64,000 bases of DNA from Knoellia sp031844405. GTDB lineage: Bacteria > Actinomycetota > Actinomycetes > Actinomycetales > Dermatophilaceae. The stretch's first letter is position 1; each line of letters begins with the position of its first letter. The stretch covers positions 682,001 to 746,000 of the forward strand of contig JAUZVC010000003.1 of assembly GCA_031844405.1 (NCBI GenBank). Direction: 5' to 3'. Below the pieces are notes generated by a model, which saw only the letters and a list, made by a program, of their open reading frames with translations, did no database searches and was not told the DNA's origin. A program made the translations under genes and the position numbers. Of the stretch, positions 37,713 through 45,675 are shown one piece after another.

Positions 37713-38653
37713 GCGACGCTCCGTCGAGCGGTGCGCGGAGGACGAGGCTGCCTGCCCGGTGCGTGCGGGCCGTGCAGCGCCAGACCCGCGGTGCTCGACG
37801 GCTCCGGGTCGCGAACCTCGTCGTGCCGCAGCCAGACGGACGTGTGCGCCCGCGTCCGCTCGATCAGCTCGTCCGCACGGGTGAAGTCCGCCGGCGACAC
37901 GGCCAGCGGGCAGAGCGATGGGACGACGTGCAGACGGGCATCGCCGGCATACCGGTCCACCTCGTCGACGAGGCGAGTGTGCAGGAGCAGCGTCAGGGCA
38001 GTGAGGGCGATGGCGAGCGCGCCGGATGGTTCGCGGCCGGCGCAGGGGTAGCCGGCAGGCAGGAGATAGATGTCGTCGACACCTCGCCGGTCGGCATGGT
38101 CCAGTGCTGCCGGGTGACCGACGGCGCCGTCGACCAGGGCTCGCCCGCGCCACGCCACGGGTGGAAGCAGGCCCGGCACAGCGGCGCTCGCCGCCACCGC
38201 GTCGACCACTGGTCCGCGGTCGAGCACGGGCCCAGCCCCGGTGACGACGTCCGTCGCCGTCACCGCCAGCCCGCGCTGCGCCTCCTCGAGAGCGCGGTAG
38301 CCGAGGTGTCCGGCGAGGAGGCGGCGGAGCGGAGCGCCGGAGAACAGCGACGGCGAGGAGCCGGTACCCGCGCGCAGCCATCGTCGTGGGTCGACGGCGA
38401 AGACGTCGGACCGCCTCAGGCGCAGCCATAGCTCCGTCAGCTCACCGACCCGGTCAGGCCACGGACCCGGCCCCGCGAGGTGGGCGGCGTTGACCGCGCC
38501 CACCGAGGTGCCGACGAGGACATCGGGGGTGATGCCGTGGTCCTGCAAGGCGGCCACCATGCCGACCTGGACAGCGCCGAGACTCCCCCCGCCGGTGAGT
38601 ACGAAGGCGGTTCGCCTCGGAGGGGCGGAGACGCGTCCTGCGTCGGTGTCCAC
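37709..38653 (-). CDS. Patatin-like phospholipase
   Basis: 314 residues with the patatin Ser-Asp dyad: oxyanion loop LTGGGSLGAVQ (21-26), nucleophile elbow GTSVG (Ser50), and the Asp in LVDGAVGHP. No signal peptide, so probably a cytosolic or membrane-associated lipid acyl hydrolase. The C-terminus is Pro/Arg-rich. GTG 38653 follows the DoxX stop by 2 nt, and the end overlaps folE, so the three are co-translated. Confidence 0.9.
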   Translation of the reverse strand: MDTDAGRVSAPPRRTAFVLTGGGSLGAVQVGMVAALQDHGITPDVLVGTSVGAVNAAHLAGPGPWPDRVGELTELWLRLRRSDVFAVDPRRWLRAGTGSSPSLFSGAPLRRLLAGHLGYRALEEAQRGLAVTATDVVTGAGPVLDRGPVVDAVAASAAVPGLLPPVAWRGRALVDGAVGHPAALDHADRRGVDDIYLLPAGYPCAGREPSGALAIALTALTLLLHTRLVDEVDRYAGDARLHVVPSLCPLAVSPADFTRADELIERTRAHTSVWLRHDEVRDPEPSSTAGLALHGPHAPGRQPRPPRTARRSVA

Positions 38654-38655
38654 GG

Positions 38656-39108
38656 TCAGCTCCTGCGCAGCGGCCAGAGGACGGGTCGGACGTCGAACCG
38701 AGACGAAAGTCGTTGCAGCGCAACCGCAGCAAGCAGCAGACCGAAGTCACGCAGCGCCACGTCGTCGTAGCCGGGGATGAGCAGGAGGTTGACGATGATG
38801 CCTCCCAGCCAAGCCGCGACGACGAGCGCACCGAGGCGCGGGTGAAGCAGGACAACGAGGCCGGCCACGACTTCGATGACGCCCACGGCATACATCGCCT
38901 GGTGCGGTGTCACTGGCAAGGGGTCGGACAGGACCGGCGCGAGATAGCGATCCCAGTCCACGAGGACGTTCGTGAACTTGTCCAGGCCGAAGATGATTGG
39001 AGCGACGACAAACGCCGCTCGAAGGATGAAAAACGCCTGGTATGCCGGATCGCTGGGTGTGGAGCGCTCCCGCACCTCCGCGGTGCGCTCGGTGTCGATC
39101 GTGGCCAT
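38656..39108 (-). CDS. DoxX-family membrane protein
   Basis: 150 residues with four membrane helices (FILRAAFVVAPIIFGLDKF, MYAVGVIEVVAGLVVLL, LGALVVAAWLGGIIVNLLLI, and a C-terminal LLLAAVAL). DoxX-like proteins are often linked to redox or thiol-stress systems. ATG 39108 is preceded by AGGAGG 5 nt away. First gene of the DoxX-patatin-folE unit, divergent from the sigma factor module. Confidence 0.85.
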   Translation of the reverse strand: MATIDTERTAEVRERSTPSDPAYQAFFILRAAFVVAPIIFGLDKFTNVLVDWDRYLAPVLSDPLPVTPHQAMYAVGVIEVVAGLVVLLHPRLGALVVAAWLGGIIVNLLLIPGYDDVALRDFGLLLAAVALQRLSSRFDVRPVLWPLRRS

Positions 39109-39208
39109 GGTGACCTCCTGGTGCGAGGGGTCCCCCCACGAAGCGGCCTGACAGGACGGGCGACGGGTGGGAGGCTGACACAGTGTTGGTGGTGCCGGCT
39201 CCGCTGGT

Positions 39209-39237
39209 TCTTACCCGCCTCGCCGAGGTCGGTAAGA
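39209..39237. promoter_or_regulatory. Inverted repeat upstream of the sigma module
   Basis: TCTTACC (39209-39215) and GGTAAGA (39231-39237) are exact inverse complements with a 15-nt spacer, inside the divergent promoter region 39109-39266. It could be a regulator site or a leader hairpin. Weak evidence. Confidence 0.3.
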
Positions 39238-39266
39238 CCGACGTTGCTCACTGCAGCAAACAGGGC

Positions 39267-39506
39267 ATGACCACCCACGACATACGGACGTCGGAGACGT
39301 GTCGGCCCACCGGTCCTCCGGTCGACGTCGTCACCTGGCGCACGTGCCGACTGCACGAGGCCGGGTTCCCGTGGGCGTTGGCGGACTCCGTCGCCAGGAC
39401 GAGCACCGATCTCCACGAGCTCCTCCAGCTCATCGACGCCGGCTGTCCCCCGCAGCTCGCGGCGAGGATCCTCGCCCCGATCGACGAGGCGACCGGGCCG
39501 TGGTGA
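39267..39506 (+). CDS. Small conserved-looking protein upstream of sigma factor
   Basis: 79 residues: MTTHDIRTSET leader, then CRLHEAGFPWALADSVARTS and LHELLQLIDAGCPPQLAARI. The AGF-LA--DLH-L--L---GCPP-LA-RI pattern looks like a conserved small actinobacterial family of unknown function. Two short helices, no membrane segment. The stop overlaps the sigma factor GTG start as GTGA. ATG 39267 has only a weak purine stretch upstream; a longer frame starts at 39183. Confidence 0.6.
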   Translation: MTTHDIRTSETCRPTGPPVDVVTWRTCRLHEAGFPWALADSVARTSTDLHELLQLIDAGCPPQLAARILAPIDEATGPW

Positions 39507-40270
39507 GCGACAGCGGCCGGGACGGACTGCTGTCACGCCGCGGCCGCCATACGGCCGTGGCCGGTGATGGAGAAGTCGTCGCCGATGGCGTCGGCGACGG
39601 CGACGGCGACGGCGTCGGCGAGCCGAAGGACTGGGTGGGCGCGTTGACCTCGACCGGCGCTGAGCAAGTTGAGGCGATGCGGGCCCTGCACGCACTCATG
39701 GTCCGGGCTGCAGCACACCAGGTGTGGCGGATGCGAGCGGCCCTTCCCGACCCGTCGCCCGGCAACATCGACGTCATCGTCAACCAGGCCGCGGACGAGG
39801 CGATGACCGCCCTGCTCGCCAAGCTGCACACCTTCGAAGGACGCAGCCGCTTCACGACGTGGGCGTTCAAGTTCGCCATCCTCCAGGCGGCGACCGACGT
39901 ACGTCGGCTGCAGTGGCAGCGCCAGGAGGTGCAGCTGCGCGACCTCGACCTTCAGGAGGTGGCGGCTGACTCCCTCGTGGGGCCCGAGCACCAAGCCGAA
40001 GGTGCCGACCTCGCTCGAGCACTCGGCGAGGCGATGCGGACGTGTCTCACGCCGCACCAGCGGCGCGTGGCCGTGGCGCTCCTCGTCGATGGCGTACCCA
40101 TCGATGTCCTCGCCGACCGTCTGGGCTCAAACCGAAACGCCCTCTACAAGACCGTCCACGACGTCCGACAACGGCTGCGTGACGACCTCGGCAGGCGCGG
40201 CTATCTGCCCGCGGAGCACGGGTCGGGACCAGGCAAGGACGTACCCGTGGCCTCGGGAGGTCACTCATGA
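39503..40270 (+). CDS. ECF-like sigma-70 family RNA polymerase sigma factor
   Basis: 255 residues. Region 2 spans about 94-140 (LAKLHTFEGRSRFTTWAFKFAI, then ATDVRRLQWQ) and region 4 about 190-240 (LTPHQRRVAVALLVDGVPIDVL, then LADRLGSNRNALYKTVHDVR). The first 60 residues are unusual and include VGDGDGDGVGE encoded by a GGCGAC hexanucleotide repeat, so the true start may be further in (for example ATG near 39677). The ATG of the zinc-finger gene overlaps its stop. Confidence 0.88.
   Translation: MSDSGRDGLLSRRGRHTAVAGDGEVVADGVGDGDGDGVGEPKDWVGALTSTGAEQVEAMRALHALMVRAAAHQVWRMRAALPDPSPGNIDVIVNQAADEAMTALLAKLHTFEGRSRFTTWAFKFAILQAATDVRRLQWQRQEVQLRDLDLQEVAADSLVGPEHQAEGADLARALGEAMRTCLTPHQRRVAVALLVDGVPIDVLADRLGSNRNALYKTVHDVRQRLRDDLGRRGYLPAEHGSGPGKDVPVASGGHS
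39593..39610 (+). repeat. GGCGAC hexanucleotide repeat, three perfect units
   Basis: Three GGCGAC units followed by a variant GGCGTC encode the GDGDGDGV stretch in the sigma factor N-terminus. Short in-frame repeats like this can change unit number without frameshift. Confidence 0.7.
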
Positions 40271-40503
40271 GCTCGCAGTCCACTCCCCCGCCGGCACTGT
40301 CCGCAGCTGCGATTGCGGCGCTGCTTGTCGACACGACGCCGTATCTGTCATGCGACGAGTGCTTCGAGCGGATGGACACCCACGTCGAAGCGCTGCTCGC
40401 CGACCCTGACCATCACGACCCGGCGATGGAGCACCACCTGGCTGGCTGCGCAGCCTGCCGGGAGGAGACGGATACCCTCATGGCCCTCCTGAACGTTGAC
40501 TAA
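40267..40503 (+). CDS. Putative zinc-finger anti-sigma factor
   Basis: 78 residues, soluble (no membrane helix). It has the HxxxCxxC zinc motif HHLAGCAACREE preceded by SCDECFERMDTHVEALLAD, the layout of the ZAS anti-sigma domain. Translationally coupled to the sigma gene by ATGA. It probably binds and inhibits that sigma factor, with zinc or thiol oxidation as the trigger (inference from family). Confidence 0.75.
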   Translation: MSSQSTPPPALSAAAIAALLVDTTPYLSCDECFERMDTHVEALLADPDHHDPAMEHHLAGCAACREETDTLMALLNVD

Positions 40504-40739
40504 GGCGGCATCGGCAGCGGCCTGTCGGTCCGCGATGGAGATCAGGTTCAGGCGTTGACAGCCATGGCGATCACACGGGCCATCCATCTGGGCCGCTTTG
40601 GCATCAGGCTGCTGGGTGGACGCGTCTCGCGCGGTTTCGTTCAACATTCCCCCTTGATCGGCAGGCAGCCGGACGGATGCGCCAAGCAGGTCGGACCGGC
40701 TTTTCGTCGATCCAGTCATGGCACTTGAGTCGTCGTGTG

Positions 40740-40768
40740 GGGTTCTGCCTCTTACGAGGGCAGAACCC
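40740..40768 (+). terminator. 10-bp perfect hairpin, possible terminator of the sigma operon
   Basis: GGGTTCTGCC at 40740-40749 and GGCAGAACCC at 40759-40768 pair perfectly around a 9-nt loop. It is 237 nt after the zinc-finger gene with no gene between. No U-run. Confidence 0.45.
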
Positions 40769-40834
40769 GTTACGACTTCATGCCCGCGGCCAGAACCCCA
40801 CGCCGACAGCATCTACCGGCTCATCGACACGGCT

Positions 40835-40859
40835 GGCGGATCGCGGCAGAAGCGGACGT
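40835..40859 (+). repeat. Dispersed repeat, diverged copy
   Basis: GCGGATCGCGGCAGAAGCGG followed by ACGT here matches GCGGATCGCGGCATGAGCGG plus ACGT at 41193-41216 except at two adjacent positions (GA for TG). Confidence 0.55.
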
Positions 40860-40941
40860 TGCCGTGGGAGATGCCATCCATCACCGCAGCCGTTGAGGCG
40901 CAGAGCCATCGGCCCACTAGCGACGGTCGGCTCTCTGGCAA

Positions 40942-41136
40942 CTAGCTTGTCCCTCGAGCCCGGCGGGCTTGGACAAAGCCCAGAGCGAGTGCCCCCGCGA
41001 TAAGCAGCATCACGGCAATGAATCGCAGTTCTCGGGCCGCGAAGGCCCAAACCAGCCCCGCCACAACAAGGGCGGACGGGATGAGCAAGATCAGCATTGC
41101 GCTCTTGTCCACCTTCGAGACCATGACGTCCATCAT
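40942..41136 (-). CDS. Small membrane protein, two TM helices
   Basis: 64 residues from ATG 41136 (ATGs at 41133 and 41124 also in frame, and a TTG at 41142). Two hydrophobic helices, AMLILLIPSALVVAGLVWAFAA and RFIAVMLLIAGALALGFV, with charged ends. No clear ribosome binding site and no family recognised. Composition of the helices supports a real protein. Confidence 0.5.
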   Translation of the reverse strand: MMDVMVSKVDKSAMLILLIPSALVVAGLVWAFAARELRFIAVMLLIAGALALGFVQARRARGTS

Positions 41137-41192
41137 GGCCAACGAGCCGGCGGAGCGCCCATCGAAAGCTTGAACGCCGCGCTACATCACAA

Positions 41193-41218
41193 GCGGATCG
41201 CGGCATGAGCGGACGTCG
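41193..41218 (+). repeat. Dispersed repeat, copy 2
   Basis: Contains the 20-mer identical to 34843-34862, preceded by GCGGAT as in the 40835 copy. It is intergenic between the small membrane protein and the EamA transporter. Confidence 0.6.
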
Positions 41219-41305
41219 GGCGGGCTCGTCCCACGCCTTGCGGCACCGCATCCAGTTCGGGCCCTGTCACTCAGCTGGGGTCTCGTCTCACCGCGGCTGG
41301 CCGAG

Positions 41306-42268
41306 CTAGCGACCGGCGTCGGCCAGCTGGCTGTCGCGTGTACAGGGCGGCTGTGGTGTCAACGGTGAGGATCTGGACGCCCGCCGGGCCCGGACTGCCT
41401 CGGTGCCGAGGATGATCAGTGCGGCGCAGATGGGCCCGTAGATGGCTGTGTCGCGCCCCGTCAAGGTCTCGCCGAGCATGATGACGGCGACGGCGAGAAG
41501 GAGGATGGGTTCGACGTAGCTGAGCACACCGAAGAGTGCGAACGGCAGCACTCGGCTGGCGGTCAGGTAGAGAGTGAACCCTGCAGCGCTGAGCACGCCG
41601 AGCAGGATCAACGTGCCCGCCAGTTCAGGTCGCTGCGCCAGGAGGCCGAAGGATGGGGCCAAGCAGAGAGTCAACACCGCGATTGGCAGTATCACCGTGA
41701 GCTCCAAGAGCTGGGCGGCTGCCGAGTTGAGAGTGAAGACTCGCCGGCTGACGAAGTAGGGCGGGAAACCCAGGGCGACCAGAACCGTCGACCATCCGAG
41801 GCCGCCGGCGAAGAACAGTGCTGCGGAAACCCCGGCCGCGGCCAGAAGCACCGCGACGAGCCGGGCACAAGAGAGTGCTTCGCGGAAGATGGTCACGCTC
41901 ACCAACACCATCACCAGCGGCAACATGAGGTAGCCGAGTGAGAGGTCGAGGCCGTGCCCGTTCTGTGGGGCGTAGCCGAAGAGCCAGATTTGCACCCCAA
42001 GCAGCGAGGCGTTCACGGTCATGACGCCCAGCAGCCAGGGCTCGGCCCAGAGTCGCTGCAGGAGCAGTCTGACCTCGCCCCACATTCGCTTGGCGGAGAA
42101 GAGCCCGGCAAGCAGGGTGGTCATGGCCAGGATGCGGTAGCTGAAGATCTGTGTCGCGCTGAGGGGCTCGAGGTAGCCGGGCAACGCGAAGATCATTGCG
42201 AAGATGGTGGATGCGCCAACGGACGCCAGAACGCCCGCCTTGGTGCCGGTGGTTTCTATTGTCGTCAT
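41306..42268 (-). CDS. EamA/RarD-family transporter
   Basis: 320 residues with about ten membrane helices in two EamA-type halves, for example ASVGASTIFAMIFALPGYL at the start and FGVLSYVEPILLLAVAVIML in the last third. RarD-like members export metabolites such as amino acids. The C-terminus is hydrophilic and unconserved (SRSSPLTPQPPCTRD). ATG 42268. Divergent from a LysR gene, which probably regulates it. Confidence 0.88.
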   Translation of the reverse strand: MTTIETTGTKAGVLASVGASTIFAMIFALPGYLEPLSATQIFSYRILAMTTLLAGLFSAKRMWGEVRLLLQRLWAEPWLLGVMTVNASLLGVQIWLFGYAPQNGHGLDLSLGYLMLPLVMVLVSVTIFREALSCARLVAVLLAAAGVSAALFFAGGLGWSTVLVALGFPPYFVSRRVFTLNSAAAQLLELTVILPIAVLTLCLAPSFGLLAQRPELAGTLILLGVLSAAGFTLYLTASRVLPFALFGVLSYVEPILLLAVAVIMLGETLTGRDTAIYGPICAALIILGTEAVRARRASRSSPLTPQPPCTRDSQLADAGR

Positions 42269-42279
42269 CCTTGTCCGAG

Positions 42280-42308
42280 CCCTTGGTGCGCTGTTGCTCG
42301 ATCAAGGG
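42280..42308. promoter_or_regulatory. Inverted repeat in the transporter/LysR divergent region
   Basis: CCCTTG (42280-42285) and CAAGGG (42303-42308) flank 17 nt midway between the divergent starts, where a LysR regulator would bind. Suggestive only. Confidence 0.35.
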
Positions 42309-42370
42309 TGCCGCACCCGACAGTGAAGAACCAGCGCGGAATCATGGCTCTGACTCATTAGGGTTTGTGC

Positions 42371-43297
42371 ATGGCGATTACTGACCTGCGGCGGTTGAGG
42401 GTGCTGCGCGAGCTCGCTGAGCGCGGCACCCTCGCGGCGGTCGCCGAAGCCACCGGGTACAGCCCGTCGGCGGCGTCACAGCAGCTGGCCGTGCTCGAGA
42501 AGGAAGCCGGCGTTCCACTCACGGAGCGCGCAGGCCGCGGGCTCCGCCTGACTATGGCTGGGAACCTCTTGGCCGAGCACGCCGCCATCCTCCTCGACGC
42601 CGCAGAAGTGGCCGAGACCGCCTTGGCGGAGTCCAAGCATGAGACGCAAGGGCGCCTGCGAGCCGTGGGATTGCAGTCCGCCACCCGCCGACTCCTCATC
42701 CCGGCCATGGTCGAGATGCGCGAGACCCATCCTCAGGTGAGAGTTCAGATCGCCGAGCTCGAGCTCGAGCTCGCGTTGCCCGAGCTACGCCTCGGCACAG
42801 TCGACCTCGTCATCAGCGACGAGTACGAGTCGTCCCCGCGACCGCGACCCGCAGGGCTTGAGCACGTCCCACTTCTTCGCGAGCGAACCCGATTGGTGCT
42901 GCCAGCCCGACACCCGCTTGCGCAGACAACTGCCGCGGTCGCAGTGGCGACGCTGCGAGACGAAGTCTGGACTTCGTCGAGCAGAGGGACGGGCCACCAC
43001 GCGATGGTCCTCAACACGTGCCGGGCCCTGGGCGGCTTCGACCCCGACCTGCGCCACGAGTCCAACGACGCCGACATCCAGCTCGAGCTGGTCCGCGCCG
43101 CCGGAGCGGTCACCCTCTTGCCCGACCTCACCTTGCCGCACGATGACCCCGAACTGGCCATCCGCGACCTCGCTGAGACGCAGCTGACCCGCAACCTCTT
43201 CGTCGTCACCCGGCAAGGTAGGAAGTCGAGGGCATTGACCGCCTACGCAGGCGTCGTCATTTGGCAGAGCGAAAAGCAGCGGGCCGCCACGGGCTGA
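42371..43297 (+). CDS. LysR-family transcriptional regulator
   Basis: 308 residues. An N-terminal winged helix-turn-helix (ITDLRRLRVLRELAERGTLA, then ATGYSPSAASQQLAVLEKEAG) is followed by a LysR-type effector domain with LRAVGLQSATRRLLIPAM at its start. ATG 42371 chosen over TTG 42365. It likely controls the divergent EamA transporter and itself. The HTH variant is close to the ArgP/Actinobacterial LysR type that exports basic or small amino acids, but ligand is unknown. Confidence 0.9.
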   Translation: MAITDLRRLRVLRELAERGTLAAVAEATGYSPSAASQQLAVLEKEAGVPLTERAGRGLRLTMAGNLLAEHAAILLDAAEVAETALAESKHETQGRLRAVGLQSATRRLLIPAMVEMRETHPQVRVQIAELELELALPELRLGTVDLVISDEYESSPRPRPAGLEHVPLLRERTRLVLPARHPLAQTTAAVAVATLRDEVWTSSSRGTGHHAMVLNTCRALGGFDPDLRHESNDADIQLELVRAAGAVTLLPDLTLPHDDPELAIRDLAETQLTRNLFVVTRQGRKSRALTAYAGVVIWQSEKQRAATG

Positions 43298-43556
43298 CGC
43301 GGCATTCCACGCGCCGCCTTCTAGTGCGACAGAGTCTGACAGCACCGTCCCGCACCGGGCTGGGTTCGTCATCGGCCGACCGATCGGATAGCGGCAGATC
43401 CGGTCGAGCCGCGGCAGAACTCAGTTGGCACGCGAGGCGGCGGTGAGCCACGCCCCCATTCGAGCCTCGGCTCACGAGCAGGATCAGCACGTCGCATCGG
43501 TGGATTTGAGGCGTGGGCGGCAGGTTGCCGTGGTCGGCTGGGGAGAGCAGCCGGCC

Positions 43557-44339
43557 TCAATCGGTTCTGTCCAGGATCAGTCGGGTCGCTTCGTGCGGTG
43601 CGTCCCATTGTGGGAAGTGACCGCACCGCTCGAACCAGTGCAGCACCGCGTCGGGGAACAACTCCGCTGCACGTAAGGCCTGTCTCGGCACGGTCACTAG
43701 GTCACGACGCCCCCACCCGATCGTGACCCGGCCGGGCACTGTGCCTGCCGGGGCGCCTTGTTGCTTGGGCCCTTTGGTCAGGGCATCCAAGGCGGCGCCG
43801 GTCGCTGGGGAGTCGGCCAGCCCGCTCACGTCCGGCAGCACGGTCTCGGGCGAGAGCGCCCAGGGCCGCGCTGACAGCTGCGCGAGCAGCAGCGTCCTGC
43901 CCACCGGGGTGGCGAGCAGTGACGGCAGCCTTCCTCGGACGGCTCGGACCAGAGCAATTGATGGCCGTAGTGTGGCGCCGAAAACGGCGAGTTCGCGGTC
44001 GCTCCAAAAGCCGCCCGGGTCTAGAGCCACGGTGTCGCCGCCGACTCCTCGTCGCGCGAGCTCAAGCACCATTCGGCCGCCCATCGACTGGCCGACTGTG
44101 GCGACCCCGTCCAGCCCCTCTTCGCGGATGAAGTTCGCGACGGAGTCGGTCAGGGTGGCGATCGAGACCTCGCCGGTCAAGGGTGGCGTCTCTCCGAACC
44201 CAGGTAGGTCGACGGCAATGACCTCACGGTGCTCGGCCAGTTCGTTGATGATCGGGGTCCAGGATCGCCACCCTGCGCCGAGACCGTGCACGAGCAACAG
44301 CGGACTGCCACTTCCGCGTCTCACGTGGTTCAACGTCAT
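43557..44339 (-). CDS. Alpha/beta hydrolase
   Basis: 260 residues. LLLVHGLGAGWRSW (oxyanion), DLPGFGETPP, nucleophile elbow VGQSMGGRM, and late catalytic His in FERCGHFPQWD. Compact lid. Probable small-molecule esterase or lipase; substrate unknown. ATG 44339. It stands alone, with about 260 bp of gene-free DNA on each side. Confidence 0.85.
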   Translation of the reverse strand: MTLNHVRRGSGSPLLLVHGLGAGWRSWTPIINELAEHREVIAVDLPGFGETPPLTGEVSIATLTDSVANFIREEGLDGVATVGQSMGGRMVLELARRGVGGDTVALDPGGFWSDRELAVFGATLRPSIALVRAVRGRLPSLLATPVGRTLLLAQLSARPWALSPETVLPDVSGLADSPATGAALDALTKGPKQQGAPAGTVPGRVTIGWGRRDLVTVPRQALRAAELFPDAVLHWFERCGHFPQWDAPHEATRLILDRTD

Positions 44340-44560
44340 GCTGCGACGCTAGTTCACGCGCCCGAGCGTCGGCGCCTTGACGAGGCTCCGTTCCACGCTG
44401 AGCCCGCCGCGAACAGCATCACCGACGGCTGACCTCACGATCACCGACACCCAGTCACGATAGGGGCTTGCCTGACATCGGCACGAACCCACGGACCGGG
44501 GCGCCATGGCCAGCGCGTCCATGCGGGCGGTGTGACGCCGCCTCGAGGACTAGCGCTCAT

Positions 44561-44573
44561 CGGCATGAGCGGA
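44561..44573 (+). repeat. Short partial copy of dispersed repeat
   Basis: CGGCATGAGCGGA is shared with the 34.8 and 41.2 kb copies; here it is followed by ATGCCG, making a small CGGCAT/ATGCCG palindrome. It is intergenic at the right end of the accessory segment. Confidence 0.4.
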
Positions 44574-44610
44574 ATGCCGAGGAGCGGCCCGACGCTTCGA
44601 GAATTCGTCC

Positions 44611-45675
44611 TCAGCCCGAGACGGCGGCGTATGCCGTTCGCAGCTGGTCGTCGGTGGGCCCCTCCAGCCGGACGGGCCGGGCGATGTCCTCGAGGACGAC
44701 GAACCGGAGCATCGACCCGCGTGTCTTCTTGTCGCGGCGCATCGCCGCCTCGAGCTCTGGCCAGCGCCCCGCCTCGTAGGACGTCGGCAACCCCACCGAG
44801 GTGAGTACCGAGCGGTGACGGTCTACGACGTCCCGGCCCAGCACCCCCGCGGCGGCGGCTAGCTCGGCGGCGTAGACCATGCCGATCGCCACCGCCTCAC
44901 CGTGCCGGCGGCGGTACTGCTCGACCTGCTCGATGGCGTGACCGAACGTGTGCCCGTAGTTGAGGATCTCGCGCAGCGACGATTCCTTGAGGTCCTGGCT
45001 CACGACGTCGGCCTTGACGCGGATCGCGCGCTCGACGAGCTCGAGCGTGTGCGGCCCATCGGGTCGTCCAGCCGCCTCAGGATCCGAGGCGACGAGGTCG
45101 AGGATGACCGGGTCGACGATGAACCCGGCCTTGAGGATCTCGGCAAGCCCAGCGACGTAGTCCTCGCGTGGCAGCGTCGACAGCAGCTCGAGGTCGCAGA
45201 GCACGGCCCGCGGCGGGTGGAACGAGCCGACGAGGTTCTTGCCCTCCGCCGTGTTGATGCCGGTCTTGCCGCCGACGGCGGCGTCGACCATGCCCAGCAG
45301 GGTCGTGGGAACCTGGACCACGGGCACCCCACGCAGCCACGTCGCGGCGACGAAGCCGGCGAGGTCGGTGACCGTCCCTCCCCCGACGCCGACGACGACG
45401 TCGGTCCGGGTGAAGCCGAGCTGGCCCAGCATCGACCAGAGCTCCGCGGCGACCGAGGCGGTCTTGGCGTCCTCGGCGTCCGGCACGCCGACGGCATACG
45501 CCTCGACGCCCCTGTCGCGCAGCGATGCCGTGACCCGCTCCCCCAGCGACCGCAGCGAGTCGGGGTGGACGACGAGGGCTCGCTGCACGCCGTCGCCGAC
45601 GACCTCGGCGACGCGGGACGAGCAGCCGGGTTCGATGACGACGTCGTAGTCGCCGCCGACGGAGACGACGCTCAC
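44611..45675 (-). CDS. aroB: 3-dehydroquinate synthase
   Basis: Second shikimate-pathway enzyme, NAD- and zinc-dependent. 354 residues. NAD loop GVGGGTVTDLAGFVAATWLRG, PTTLLGMVDAAVGGKTGIN, and metal ligands in EILNYGHTFGHAIEQ are all present. GTG 45675 overlaps the aroK stop as GTGA, so aroC-aroK-aroB form one coupled unit. It is the last backbone gene before the accessory segment. Confidence 0.96.
   Translation of the reverse strand: MSVVSVGGDYDVVIEPGCSSRVAEVVGDGVQRALVVHPDSLRSLGERVTASLRDRGVEAYAVGVPDAEDAKTASVAAELWSMLGQLGFTRTDVVVGVGGGTVTDLAGFVAATWLRGVPVVQVPTTLLGMVDAAVGGKTGINTAEGKNLVGSFHPPRAVLCDLELLSTLPREDYVAGLAEILKAGFIVDPVILDLVASDPEAAGRPDGPHTLELVERAIRVKADVVSQDLKESSLREILNYGHTFGHAIEQVEQYRRRHGEAVAIGMVYAAELAAAAGVLGRDVVDRHRSVLTSVGLPTSYEAGRWPELEAAMRRDKKTRGSMLRFVVLEDIARPVRLEGPTDDQLRTAYAAVSG

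Larger units (their letters stand above)
40504..40941. other. Gene-free stretch (438 bp)
   Basis: No convincing coding frame. It contains a hairpin at 40740-40768 and a diverged copy of the dispersed repeat at 40835-40859. Some short open frames exist but are low quality. Confidence 0.5.

Noticed and set aside
40718..40945. 75-residue plus-strand ORF after the sigma operon
   Set aside because: It spans the hairpin and a dispersed repeat copy and has no protein-like composition or RBS.
43298..43556. Weak 7-bp inverted repeat GTGAGCC/GGCTCAC near 43450
   Set aside because: Short and expected by chance at this GC content; no gene end close enough to suggest a terminator.
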